Shown here: positions 7,132 to 14,736 of the stretch, piece by piece
Layout: each line of letters starts with the position of its first letter
How positions within the stretch are numbered: the first letter of the stretch is position 1
Assembly: GCA_964616165.1 (NCBI GenBank)
Contig: CAZTTS010000015.1
Span: forward strand, 1 to 20,878
Source of the DNA: CAZCCM01 sp964616165
GTDB lineage: Bacteria; Bacillota; Clostridia; TANB77; CAG-508
Direction: 5' to 3'
DNA length: 20,878 nt
Made by a program: the position numbers and the translations under genes
The notes under the pieces: model-generated
Told to the model about the DNA's origin: nothing
Databases searched by the model: none
Seen by the model: only the letters and a program-made list of their open reading frames with translations

Positions 7132-9156
7132 TTATTTTATCATATTTAAAAAATTTGCTTCTGTTAATATTTTAATCTTTAACTCTTTTGCTTTATCTAA
7201 TTTTTTCCCTGCATTATCACCTGCTATTACATAAGATGTTTTTTGAGAAACAGATGATGAAATTTTTCCACCATTTTGTTCTATTCTTTTTTCAATTTCT
7301 TCTCTACTAAATTGTTCTAATTTTCCTGTTACAACAAAGTTTAAATTTTCTAATTTGTTGCTAATATTTTCTTCTTTTTCTACAGTATTAAGCCCATACT
7401 TTTTAAATCTTTTTATAATATCTCTATTATGTTTATCTTCAAAAAACATAATAATATTATTTGCTGTAATTTCACCTAAATCTTCTACTTCTAACAGTTC
7501 TTCTTTAGTTGCATTAATAAATTTATCAATATCTTTAAAATATTTAGCTATAGATTTTGCAAGTTTTACTCCTACATTAGATATTCCTAGTGCGGCAATT
7601 AATCTATATAATTCATTTGATTTACTATTTTCAATACTATTAATTAAATTTTCAGCAAATTTTTGTCCATCCTTTTTTAACGTTTTAACATCATCTAGAG
7701 TTAGGGTATATAAGTCTGCTATATTTTCAATTAAATTGTTATCTAGTAATTGTTTAACAATACTTTCTCCTAAACCTATTATGTTCATACAATCACGTGA
7801 AGCAAAATATTCTATAGATCTTTGTATCTTTGCAGGACAATCAATATTCAAACATCTTAGTGCAACCTCTTCTTCTAATCTTACAAGTTTTGAATTGCAA
7901 ACAGGACATTTTTTAGGAATTATAATTTTCTTTTCATTTCCTGTTCTTTTCTCTTTTAAAGATTTAACTACTTCTGGAATAATATCTCCTGCTTTTTGTA
8001 TTACAACAATATCTCCAATTTTTAAGTCTTTTTCTTGAATATAGTCTGTATTATGAAGAGTAGTTTTAGAAACAGTTGAACCTGCAATTTTAACTGGTTC
8101 CAATATTGCCATAGGAGTTAATACTCCTGTTCTTCCAATATTAAATATTACATCTAATAATTTTGTTTCTTTTTGTTCTGGCGGATATTTGTATGCAACA
8201 GCCCATCTAGGATATTTTGTAGTTACACCTAAAATTTCTCTTTCTACTAAATTATTCACTTTAATTACTGCACCATCAAGGCCAAAATTAAACTTTTCTC
8301 TGTTTTCACCTATTTCAACAACTTTCTTTATCGCTTCATCAATACCAAAGACCACTTCAGCATATGGATTAACATGAAAACCTAAACCTTCTACAAATTT
8401 TAATGATTCTGAATGTGAAAGAAATTCTTTATCAGAATATTGAATATTGAAGATATATATATCTAAAGGTCTTGAAGCTGTAATTTTTACATCTTTTTGT
8501 CTTAAAGACCCTGCTGCTGCATTTCTAGCATTGGCAAATGTTTTTTTACCCTCTTCTTCTTGAACTTCATTTAATTTTTCGAACTCATCTTTAGAAATAT
8601 ATACTTCTCCACGCAAAATTATATCACCAGTATACGAGATTTCTTTAGGAAGACTTTTTAAAGTTTTAAAATTTTCAGTAACATCTTCCCCGACTAAACC
8701 ATCACCTCTTGTTGCACCAAGTAAAAATTTGCCATCTAAATATTCTAAAGATGCAGATAAACCATCAATTTTAGTTTCTACAATATATTCTACTTGCTCT
8801 TTATTTAGTGCCTTTTTTACTCTATTATCAAATTCTCTTAATTCTTCTAAAGAAAAAACATCTTGCAAACTTTGTAATTCTACTCTATGCTCTGTTTTTT
8901 CAAAAGTTGATTGTGCTACTCCACCAACATTAGAAGTCAAAGAATCTTCTCTTTTAAATTCAGGATATTCTTCTTCTAAAACTTTTAATCTATTCATTAA
9001 TTCATCATATTCAAAGTCAGTGATTTCAGGAGTATCTAAGTTATAGTAAAGATTAGCATGATAAGAAATAGCATCATAAAGTTCATCCATTTCTTTCTTA
9101 ATTTTTTTGCTATCTTCTTTATTTTCAATTAATTCTTCTAAACTCATGTTTTCCAT
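7132..9156 (-). CDS. ligA: NAD-dependent DNA ligase LigA
   Basis: This enzyme seals nicks in duplex DNA using NAD+, joining Okazaki fragments and completing repair. At about 674 residues it has the family's usual length and domain order: an Ia region (YHANLYYNLDTPEITDFEYD), the adenylation site VETKIDGLSASLEY with the catalytic Lys near residue 128, an OB fold, a four-Cys zinc finger (CPVC and CLNIDC), helix-hairpin-helix repeats and a C-terminal BRCT domain (FVVTGKLEQFSREEIEKRI). Three starts are possible: GTG at 9162, ATG at 9156 and ATG at 9147. AGGTG lies 3 nt before 9156 and 12 nt before 9147, so the choice is uncertain. All three add some 15 residues before the usual first helix. It is the last gene of the long minus-strand run, about 55 bp after pgsA, and a terminator follows. 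Confidence 0.97.
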   Translation of the reverse strand: MENMSLEELIENKEDSKKIKKEMDELYDAISYHANLYYNLDTPEITDFEYDELMNRLKVLEEEYPEFKREDSLTSNVGGVAQSTFEKTEHRVELQSLQDVFSLEELREFDNRVKKALNKEQVEYIVETKIDGLSASLEYLDGKFLLGATRGDGLVGEDVTENFKTLKSLPKEISYTGDIILRGEVYISKDEFEKLNEVQEEEGKKTFANARNAAAGSLRQKDVKITASRPLDIYIFNIQYSDKEFLSHSESLKFVEGLGFHVNPYAEVVFGIDEAIKKVVEIGENREKFNFGLDGAVIKVNNLVEREILGVTTKYPRWAVAYKYPPEQKETKLLDVIFNIGRTGVLTPMAILEPVKIAGSTVSKTTLHNTDYIQEKDLKIGDIVVIQKAGDIIPEVVKSLKEKRTGNEKKIIIPKKCPVCNSKLVRLEEEVALRCLNIDCPAKIQRSIEYFASRDCMNIIGLGESIVKQLLDNNLIENIADLYTLTLDDVKTLKKDGQKFAENLINSIENSKSNELYRLIAALGISNVGVKLAKSIAKYFKDIDKFINATKEELLEVEDLGEITANNIIMFFEDKHNRDIIKRFKKYGLNTVEKEENISNKLENLNFVVTGKLEQFSREEIEKRIEQNGGKISSSVSQKTSYVIAGDNAGKKLDKAKELKIKILTEANFLNMIK

Positions 9157-9210
9157 TTGCACCTAATTCTTTATATAAAATTCTCTATTCTGTAATTTAT
9201 CCTCATATTT

Positions 9211-9807
9211 TTATTCTTTAATAAAATCTTTCATGTTCTTTAAATAATCCCAACCCGAAAAAATTGTAGCTATAACTGAAATTAATAACATAATTGAGCC
9301 AACTCCATTAAAAATAGCTGGGAAAATTTCCATCTCTGGGTTAATGAATTCAAAAAATGGATATATGTCAATTAACAAAAATATAATTGCTATCATTTGT
9401 GTAATGGTTTTTATTTTACCCCATATTGATGCCGCAATAACTTGTCCATCTTTTGTGCTTGCTATTAATCTGTATCCTGAAACTGCAAATTCTCTAGTTA
9501 AAACAATGATTGGTATCCATGCAGGCACTTTCCCTAAATCTACTAATATAACTAGAGCTGAAAGTACCAATATTTTATCTGCTAAAGGATCTAGAAACTT
9601 ACCTAAATCAGTTATCATTTTTCTTTTTCTAGCAATTTTCCCATCAATAATATCTGTTATAGCACCAATTAAAAATATAAGTGCTAACAATAAATTTGAT
9701 AAAGGTATCCCATAAACAAACATTTCTAGTTGTGGTATATATGGAATTATTATTAAAATTAATACTAAAATAATTCTAAGTATACTTAATTTATTTGGTA
9801 AATTCAT
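9211..9807 (-). CDS. pgsA: CDP-diacylglycerol--glycerol-3-phosphate 3-phosphatidyltransferase
   Basis: This integral membrane enzyme makes phosphatidylglycerophosphate from CDP-diacylglycerol and glycerol-3-phosphate, the committed step to phosphatidylglycerol. The CDP-alcohol phosphatidyltransferase signature is complete: D52, D55-G56, A59-R60, G69, D73 and D77, with exact family spacing. The remainder is largely hydrophobic helices, and 198 residues is a normal length. Starting MNLPNKLSILRI is typical of PgsA. The ribosome binding site is poor (AAGAAGAAG rather than a GGAGG-type site), unlike its neighbours. A 24-bp triple tandem repeat lies directly upstream, its nearest end 24 bp from the ATG. 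The gene lies between gatA and ligA on the same strand and is probably co-transcribed, although a TATAAT at 9828-9833 could give it a promoter of its own. Confidence 0.95.
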   Translation of the reverse strand: MNLPNKLSILRIILVLILIIIPYIPQLEMFVYGIPLSNLLLALIFLIGAITDIIDGKIARKRKMITDLGKFLDPLADKILVLSALVILVDLGKVPAWIPIIVLTREFAVSGYRLIASTKDGQVIAASIWGKIKTITQMIAIIFLLIDIYPFFEFINPEMEIFPAIFNGVGSIMLLISVIATIFSGWDYLKNMKDFIKE

Positions 9808-9830
9808 TTTTCTTCTTCTTTTCTACTATT

Positions 9831-9902
9831 ATATTTTTTTCCTTTTATATTTATATATTTTTTTCCTTTTATATTTATATATTTTTTTCCTTTTGTATTT
9901 AT
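9831..9902. repeat. Triple 24-bp tandem repeat between gatA and pgsA
   Basis: Three head-to-tail 24-bp copies lie at 9831-9854, 9855-9878 and 9879-9902. The first two are identical and the third has one A-to-G change. The plus-strand unit is ATATTTTTTT followed by CCTTTTATATTTAT. A decayed fourth start (ATGTTTTTTT) follows at 9903. On the minus strand every copy carries AAAAGGAAAAAAATAT, which resembles a ribosome binding site. The gatA stop codon lies inside the third copy. Confidence 0.93.
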
Positions 9903-11311
9903 ATGTTTTTTTCATATATATTGGCAAAATTTAATACTAATTCATCTTTAAATTGAGGCCCTATAATATGCAAACCAATTGGAAGAGAATCATCTTTTTC
10001 TATTGGTATAGATATTGCAGGTATTCCAGCTAAATTTGCAAATATTGTGTAATGATCAGTATTACTAATATTGTCTTTATCTGGTGCAATATCGGGTATA
10101 GTTGGTGCTATTAAAACATCATAAGTTTCAAATAAACTATTTATATATTCAACTATTTTTCTTCTAGCTTTTGCTGCTTTTAAATAATATTTATTATAAT
10201 TTTCTGCTTTTAAAACATATGAGCCCAAAAGAATTCTTTTCTTTACTTCATAGCCCAAACCTTTTGTTCTCGTTTTTATTATCATTTTTTCATATGAATC
10301 TTCGTTGCTTCTTAGTCCAAATCTTACACCATCATATCTTTCTAAATTTGAAGATGCTTCAGCATATCCTAAAGTAACATAAATAGATGAGATTTCTTCT
10401 AAATATGGAAGACTTATTTCTTCTACCATCATCCCCAAATTTTCAAAAACTTTAATAGCTCTATTCATTTTCTCTTTTACATTACCAGATGATAATTCAT
10501 ATAATTCTTTTATTAGGCCTATCTTTTTGCCTTTAATATCATTTTTTATTTCTTTAGAGTAATCCTTATTTAAAATAACTACATTAGGATCTTTATCTTC
10601 TTCGGATTTTGAAGCAATCATATCTAAAAGTAATGCTACATCTTCCACAGTTTTAGTAATAGTTCCAATATGATCAAAAGATGATTTTAAAGGAATAACA
10701 CCATATTTAGAAACTATTCCACTTGACGGCTTAAAGCCAACCACCCCACAATATGCTGCAGGCTGTCTAACAGAACCACCTGTATCTGTTCCTAGAGCCC
10801 ATGGAGCAAATCTAGCTGATACTGCTGCTGCGGAACCTCCAGAAGAACCACCAGGAATTTTATCTAAATCTCTTGGATTAGAAGTTTTTATTATTTTTGA
10901 ATTTTGTGTTGCTCCACCAGATGCAAATTCATCTAAATTTGTTTTCCCAATTATATATAAATTATTTTCTTTTAAACTTTCTATAACAGAAGCATCATAT
11001 GGAGATATATAATTTTCTAGAATTTTAGATGAAGCTGTTAAAGGCAGGTTTTTTACTGCGATATTATCTTTAATTGCAATAGGAATAGAATATTTAGAAT
11101 TATATTCTTTTTCATTTTCTTTATTGTCTCCATTGTCTCCATTATTATTTCCACTATATTCCTCAAATTTATTTAAAGAAAGAAAAGCTCCTATTTCTTT
11201 ATCATCAGCTATAATATTATTCATATATGCTTTATATATTTCATATGGAGTTATTTCTTTTTTGTCTATTTTTTTAATTAATTCTTTAACACTTAAATCT
11301 ACTATTCCCAT
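9899..11311 (-). CDS. gatA: Aspartyl/glutamyl-tRNA amidotransferase subunit A
   Basis: GatA is the amidase subunit of GatCAB. It hydrolyses glutamine and passes ammonia to GatB, which converts mischarged Glu-tRNA(Gln) or Asp-tRNA(Asn) to the correct amide. The Ser-cisSer-Lys triad is visible: Lys in PIAIKDN (about residue 81), Ser in GGSSGGSAAA (about 156) and Ser in GTDTGGSVRQPA (about 180). I chose the ATG at 11311 (470 aa) over one 39 nt upstream because GAGGG lies 8 nt before it and the protein then begins like other GatA proteins (MGIVDLSVKEL). The gatC stop and this ATG are 1 nt apart, so translation is probably coupled. Before the conserved Lys there is a low-complexity stretch (NNNGDNGDNKENEKE, about residues 55-69) where relatives have an ordinary helix. 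gatB does not follow; pgsA does. Confidence 0.96.
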   Translation of the reverse strand: MGIVDLSVKELIKKIDKKEITPYEIYKAYMNNIIADDKEIGAFLSLNKFEEYSGNNNGDNGDNKENEKEYNSKYSIPIAIKDNIAVKNLPLTASSKILENYISPYDASVIESLKENNLYIIGKTNLDEFASGGATQNSKIIKTSNPRDLDKIPGGSSGGSAAAVSARFAPWALGTDTGGSVRQPAAYCGVVGFKPSSGIVSKYGVIPLKSSFDHIGTITKTVEDVALLLDMIASKSEEDKDPNVVILNKDYSKEIKNDIKGKKIGLIKELYELSSGNVKEKMNRAIKVFENLGMMVEEISLPYLEEISSIYVTLGYAEASSNLERYDGVRFGLRSNEDSYEKMIIKTRTKGLGYEVKKRILLGSYVLKAENYNKYYLKAAKARRKIVEYINSLFETYDVLIAPTIPDIAPDKDNISNTDHYTIFANLAGIPAISIPIEKDDSLPIGLHIIGPQFKDELVLNFANIYEKNI

Positions 11312-11312
11312 T

Positions 11313-11606
11313 TTAGTTACCCTCTTTATTTGGTACTTGATAAAAATCATCTACCATTTTTTCTCTATCTAACATTTGTTCTCTTATATCTTCATCAATT
11401 TTTGAAACTTCGTCTTTACTAAATCTATTAATAACTTTGTTTTCTAATGTAGAAAATAAGGGTTCAAAACCTTCAGTATCGAACTCTTCTAAAATATCAT
11501 ATTTTTCTTTCATAGTCTTAAAATCTTCTTGAAATCTTGTAATTTCTTCTTCAGATAATTCTAACATTGAGTCTTCTGCCAATTTAAGTATTTCTTCTCT
11601 ATCCAT
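11313..11606 (-). CDS. gatC: Aspartyl/glutamyl-tRNA amidotransferase subunit C
   Basis: GatC is the small (97 aa, normal length) subunit that wraps around GatA and stabilises the GatCAB complex. Characteristic features are the N-terminal helix with LAEDSMLELSEEEI, a central helix, and the C-terminal DDFYQVPN motif that packs on GatA. AGAGGA lies 3 nt before the ATG. The gene begins about 20 bp after the flavoprotein stop and ends 1 nt before gatA, as expected for a gatCA operon. The central loop (FDTEGFEPLFSTLENKVINRF) corresponds to the usual V-P-positions region but is less proline-rich. Confidence 0.93.
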   Translation of the reverse strand: MDREEILKLAEDSMLELSEEEITRFQEDFKTMKEKYDILEEFDTEGFEPLFSTLENKVINRFSKDEVSKIDEDIREQMLDREKMVDDFYQVPNKEGN

Positions 11607-11625
11607 TTTTCCTCTATATTTATTT

Positions 11626-12519
11626 TTATTTTTTAAATTTCTTTAAGTTAAAAGCTTTTATAATATCAAGAGCTGCTAACATACCATCATTTATTGCTTT
11701 AGCAACCTGTTTTATTCCTTTTGTTGCATCACCACCTGCATAAATTCCTGGAACATTTGTTTTTCCATTTTCATCTATAATTATTGCATCACCTTCCATT
11801 AAAAGACCTAGTTGCATTGCAAAAGATTTATTATTTGCTTCCTCAGCTATAAAGAAACCTTGAGTATTTACTTGTGAACCATTGGTGAATTCTATTGTTT
11901 CTAAATGATCTCCACCATACATTTTTTCTAGTTTTTCTTCCTTAATTTCAACTTTATCTCTATTTTCTTTTTGGAATTTTACCATTTCAGCAATAGCTTC
12001 CTTTCCATCTGTTAACATAAATATTCTATTTGCTGTATTAAGTAACATTCCTGCTTCTTCAATAGCATATTCAGAATTACCATATACTCCTACATCTTTA
12101 TCTTTGTAGAAAAAGCCATCACATACAGCACAATATGAAACTCCTTTTCCTTCATAAGTATTTATATTTTCTATATTTAACTTCTTTCTTTTAAATCCTA
12201 TTCCTAAAAATACAAAAGAAGTCTTAAATTCTTCTTCCTTAGTTTTAACAATATATCCATCAGCAGTAAATTCTATTCTTAAAACTTCAGATTCTATTAT
12301 TTCAACACCTAATTCTTTAGCATGATTTTCACCTTGCTTTTGAATTTCTATTCCTGTTGTTTTTCCTAAAGAATATACATTTTCAACTTCCTGAACTTGT
12401 TCTAATATTCCTCTGTCTTTTCCTATTGCTAAAACATTTAAATTCCCTCTTTTTAAATATATTGAAGCAGACATTCCTGCCGGTCCTCTTCCAATTACTA
12501 TTGCATCATATTCTTCCAT
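11626..12519 (-). CDS. Thioredoxin-reductase-like flavoprotein, possibly NADPH-independent
   Basis: A 297-residue FAD-dependent disulfide reductase of the thioredoxin reductase fold. It has an FAD-binding glycine motif at residues 10-15 (GRGPAG, with Arg where Ala or Gly is usual), the redox-active Cys pair C130-AVC133 followed by DGFF, and the C-terminal FAD motif GIYAGGDAT (259-266). The second nucleotide-binding site is not canonical. Instead of GGGxxAxEEA it reads VYGNSEYAIEEA (145-156), and the HRRxxxR-type motif that binds the NADPH phosphate is absent (NRIFMLTDGKEA instead). Families that lack these motifs include clostridial ferredoxin-dependent flavin thioredoxin reductases, so electrons may come from ferredoxin; this is inference. 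Its partner thioredoxin is not in the window. It starts 7 bp after the GT51 gene, with AGAGGG close to the ATG. Confidence 0.85.
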   Translation of the reverse strand: MEEYDAIVIGRGPAGMSASIYLKRGNLNVLAIGKDRGILEQVQEVENVYSLGKTTGIEIQKQGENHAKELGVEIIESEVLRIEFTADGYIVKTKEEEFKTSFVFLGIGFKRKKLNIENINTYEGKGVSYCAVCDGFFYKDKDVGVYGNSEYAIEEAGMLLNTANRIFMLTDGKEAIAEMVKFQKENRDKVEIKEEKLEKMYGGDHLETIEFTNGSQVNTQGFFIAEEANNKSFAMQLGLLMEGDAIIIDENGKTNVPGIYAGGDATKGIKQVAKAINDGMLAALDIIKAFNLKKFKK

Positions 12520-12526
12520 ATTCCCT

Positions 12527-13249
12527 CTATTCTACAACTCTAATAGGTTGTGCTTTTATTTCTTCCTCTTCTTCTATTTTCAATTTGTTATTTTTCCTCA
12601 TTTGATATAATACTTGAATTTGTCTTTGTTTGGCTAAGTCAGGATTCAATCTTGGATTATACACTGATGGTGCATTAGGTACTCCTGCTAAAAAAGTTAT
12701 CTCATTTAAATCTAGTTCTTCTAAAGTTTTATCAAAATATCCTTTTGCAGCTTCTTTAATAGTATAATATCCACTACCAAAATATGCATTATTTACATAA
12801 AGTTCAAAGATTTCTTCTTTAGAGAACATTTTCTCTAATTCTATTGCAGCAAACATTTCATTCACTTTTCTAGTAATAGAATGATCTTGAGTGTAAAAAA
12901 TATTTTTAGCTAATTGTTGTGTAATTGTACTTCCACCTTCAGCTAATTCCTTCCTTCTAAAATTATTATATAATGCCTTTCCTATGGCTTTAAAATCTAC
13001 GCCTTCATGGTCAAAAAACCTTTTGTCTTCAACAGAAATTACAGCATCTATATATCGTTCTGGTAATTCTTCCATCTTAGCATAATGTTCTTTTGTTTTT
13101 GCAAGTTCAAGTTTTTCTTCCCATTCTCCGCTATCTTTAAAGCCCTTAAAATGCAAATATTCTGAAAGCAAATAAATTCCTCCCAAAATTATAGCTAAAA
13201 CAATTAGTAATATTATTAACTTATATATTGATTTAAATATTGTTTTCAT
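12527..13249 (-). CDS. Monofunctional GT51 peptidoglycan glycosyltransferase
   Basis: A 240-residue membrane-anchored enzyme that polymerises lipid II into glycan strands outside the membrane. Residues 10-29 form one transmembrane anchor. The GT51 motifs are present in order: VEDKRFFDHEGVD with catalytic Glu74, GGSTITQQLAKN (105-116), RKVNEMFAAIELE (128-140), KEEIFELYVNNAYFG (144-158) and FLAGVPNAPS (186-195). There is no transpeptidase domain, so it is monofunctional like MtgA or SgtB rather than a class A penicillin-binding protein. The C-terminus ends in a short acidic run. No Shine-Dalgarno sequence lies at a usable distance from the ATG; instead a TATAAT lies 6 nt upstream. It heads the sub-run leading to the flavoprotein, gatC and gatA. 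Confidence 0.93.
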   Translation of the reverse strand: MKTIFKSIYKLIILLIVLAIILGGIYLLSEYLHFKGFKDSGEWEEKLELAKTKEHYAKMEELPERYIDAVISVEDKRFFDHEGVDFKAIGKALYNNFRRKELAEGGSTITQQLAKNIFYTQDHSITRKVNEMFAAIELEKMFSKEEIFELYVNNAYFGSGYYTIKEAAKGYFDKTLEELDLNEITFLAGVPNAPSVYNPRLNPDLAKQRQIQVLYQMRKNNKLKIEEEEEIKAQPIRVVE

Positions 13250-13255
13250 AGTTTT

Positions 13256-13261
13256 ATTATA
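13256..13261 (-). promoter_or_regulatory. -10 hexamer immediately upstream of the GT51 gene
   Basis: A perfect TATAAT on the minus strand is separated from the ATG at 13249 by only AAAACT. Initiation the usual 6-8 nt downstream would place the transcript start at or next to the start codon. A -35 is not convincing at 16-18 bp spacing. The nearest purine-rich site (AAAGG) is about 20 nt before the ATG. Confidence 0.4.
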
Positions 13262-13371
13262 TCAAAAAGCCTTTCTTATTTCTATTTTATATCCAAATTT
13301 CATATCTTTTCTTGTTTTTTTCTTTATTCATTGCTTTCAAAAACATTTCAATTTAGATGAATAATTATTAA

Positions 13372-14721
13372 CTAGAGCTCTATTTCAAAAGTTTCTTTTT
13401 GTTTTTCCCCTTTAGAGATATCTATTATTTCAGTATACTTTTCAGGATGCTTTATTAATAAAAATAATTCTTCATTACTTAAGCCTTCAATTTTGTTTTT
13501 ATTATATGTTTTTCTATTATACATATGTAATTCTTCAAGCTTAATATTATCACCAATTTCCTGATATGGTGTATAAATAGTAGGTCTAAGAGCTACATTT
13601 CTATCTAACAAAAATTGAAAAGTTTCATATATATCTTCTTTGGTTTGATTTTCAATGCCAATCATCACACACGCCTTCACATTAATATCATTATCTTGTA
13701 ATAAAGCAATTCTTTCTTCAATCAATTTTTTAGAAAAATTTTTATTAGCTATTAAATCCTTATTTCTTAGGCTCTCAATTCCTAAAGATATTTGAGTACA
13801 CCCTGCTTCACTCATTTTAGATATCATTTCTTTGTTTTTTAACAAATCTAATCTTGTTGCACATTCCCATGTCAATTCAGGAAAAGAATCAATCATCATC
13901 TCACAAAGGTCTAAAACATACTTTTCATCTAGTGTAAAATTAGCTGCCCAAAATTTTATATGCTTATATTTTTTAGATATTTCCACGAGATTTTTTTTGA
14001 GATTTTTTAAACCTCTTCTTCTTTCAACATGTCCTTCTGTTTTTTGAACTAAACAATGTCTACAATCAAAAGGACATCCACGACTAAGATTAATAACATA
14101 TCTATTTTTGTTCTTTACTTGATCATAAAGTAAAGCATAATTCTCGTCTGTAATTCCCCAGTTTTCATCACTTATATATTCATCATTATTTAAATAATAT
14201 AATCTACCAGTAGCATTTAAGTATAAATTTTTAAGTCTTCCTAAATTATTTGTATTAATCTTTAACTCTGCTTCTTTATTGCCTGTATCTTCTGGAAGCT
14301 CTTCTTCCTTTTCATAATAACGAATAAAATTTTCTATTCCCTTTTCAAAATCTCCAGATTTATAAATTGCATCAAATTTAGAATCTATAAACAGGTTGTA
14401 ATGTAATGTTGGAACATTACCATAGGCCATTATTGAAATTTGAGGATTCTTTTTCTTAATTTCTTCAGCTAGCGCAAATGACATTAATGCATTTTCATAA
14501 TTAACATACATTACAACTTTGGAGATGTTTTCTTCTATTAAAGTTTCCTCTAAATTAAAATCTTCTACATCTAAATCTTTTGATATTATATTTTTAGTTA
14601 CATTTCTTTTTATATAATCTATAACTTCAGCGAATTGCGTATAATGATAATTTATATGTGTAACCGGTGCAGATTTAGCAGATAAGAAGAGACAATTCAT
14701 TTTGTTATAATTTTCTTCCAC
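13372..14721 (-). CDS. Radical SAM protein with Rossmann-like N-terminal domain, function unknown
   Basis: A 449-residue protein. The radical SAM cluster motif is C216-PFD-C220-RH-C223 in LSRGCPFDCRHCLVQKTEG, so it should bind a 4Fe-4S cluster and cleave S-adenosylmethionine. Further barrel motifs are visible, such as WAANFTLD (258-265), ISLGIES (311-317) and VMIGIENQTKEDI (352-364). Residues 8-135 look like an alpha/beta domain in the position of the cobalamin-binding domain of B12-type radical SAM enzymes, but the DxHxxG cobalamin motif is absent. The substrate cannot be read from the sequence. The start is GTG at 14721 with AAGGAAG 10 nt upstream; ATG at 14700 is an alternative. It follows the DUF402 gene by 15 bp and may be co-transcribed with dnaE. 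No clear terminator follows. Confidence 0.88.
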   Translation of the reverse strand: MEENYNKMNCLFLSAKSAPVTHINYHYTQFAEVIDYIKRNVTKNIISKDLDVEDFNLEETLIEENISKVVMYVNYENALMSFALAEEIKKKNPQISIMAYGNVPTLHYNLFIDSKFDAIYKSGDFEKGIENFIRYYEKEEELPEDTGNKEAELKINTNNLGRLKNLYLNATGRLYYLNNDEYISDENWGITDENYALLYDQVKNKNRYVINLSRGCPFDCRHCLVQKTEGHVERRRGLKNLKKNLVEISKKYKHIKFWAANFTLDEKYVLDLCEMMIDSFPELTWECATRLDLLKNKEMISKMSEAGCTQISLGIESLRNKDLIANKNFSKKLIEERIALLQDNDINVKACVMIGIENQTKEDIYETFQFLLDRNVALRPTIYTPYQEIGDNIKLEELHMYNRKTYNKNKIEGLSNEELFLLIKHPEKYTEIIDISKGEKQKETFEIEL

Positions 14722-14736
14722 TTAATCATTACTTCC

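Noticed and set aside
7355..8038. 227-codon plus-strand frame inside ligA
   Set aside because: It lies wholly antisense to a complete LigA. Its Ser/Phe/Leu/Ile-rich product is what AT-rich antisense sequence gives, and it has no recognisable domain.
9344..9715. 123-codon plus-strand frame inside pgsA
   Set aside because: It is antisense to the conserved PgsA signature region and has no domain or convincing ribosome binding site.
11312..11350. 13-codon N-terminal extension of gatA overlapping gatC
   Set aside because: The ATG at 11311 has GAGGG at 8-nt spacing and matches the normal GatA N-terminus. The extension overlaps the gatC coding end.
13373..13382. TAGAGCTCTA palindrome at the radical SAM stop as a terminator
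   Set aside because: A 10-bp palindrome with no loop overlapping the stop codon, and no T tract after it on the minus strand.
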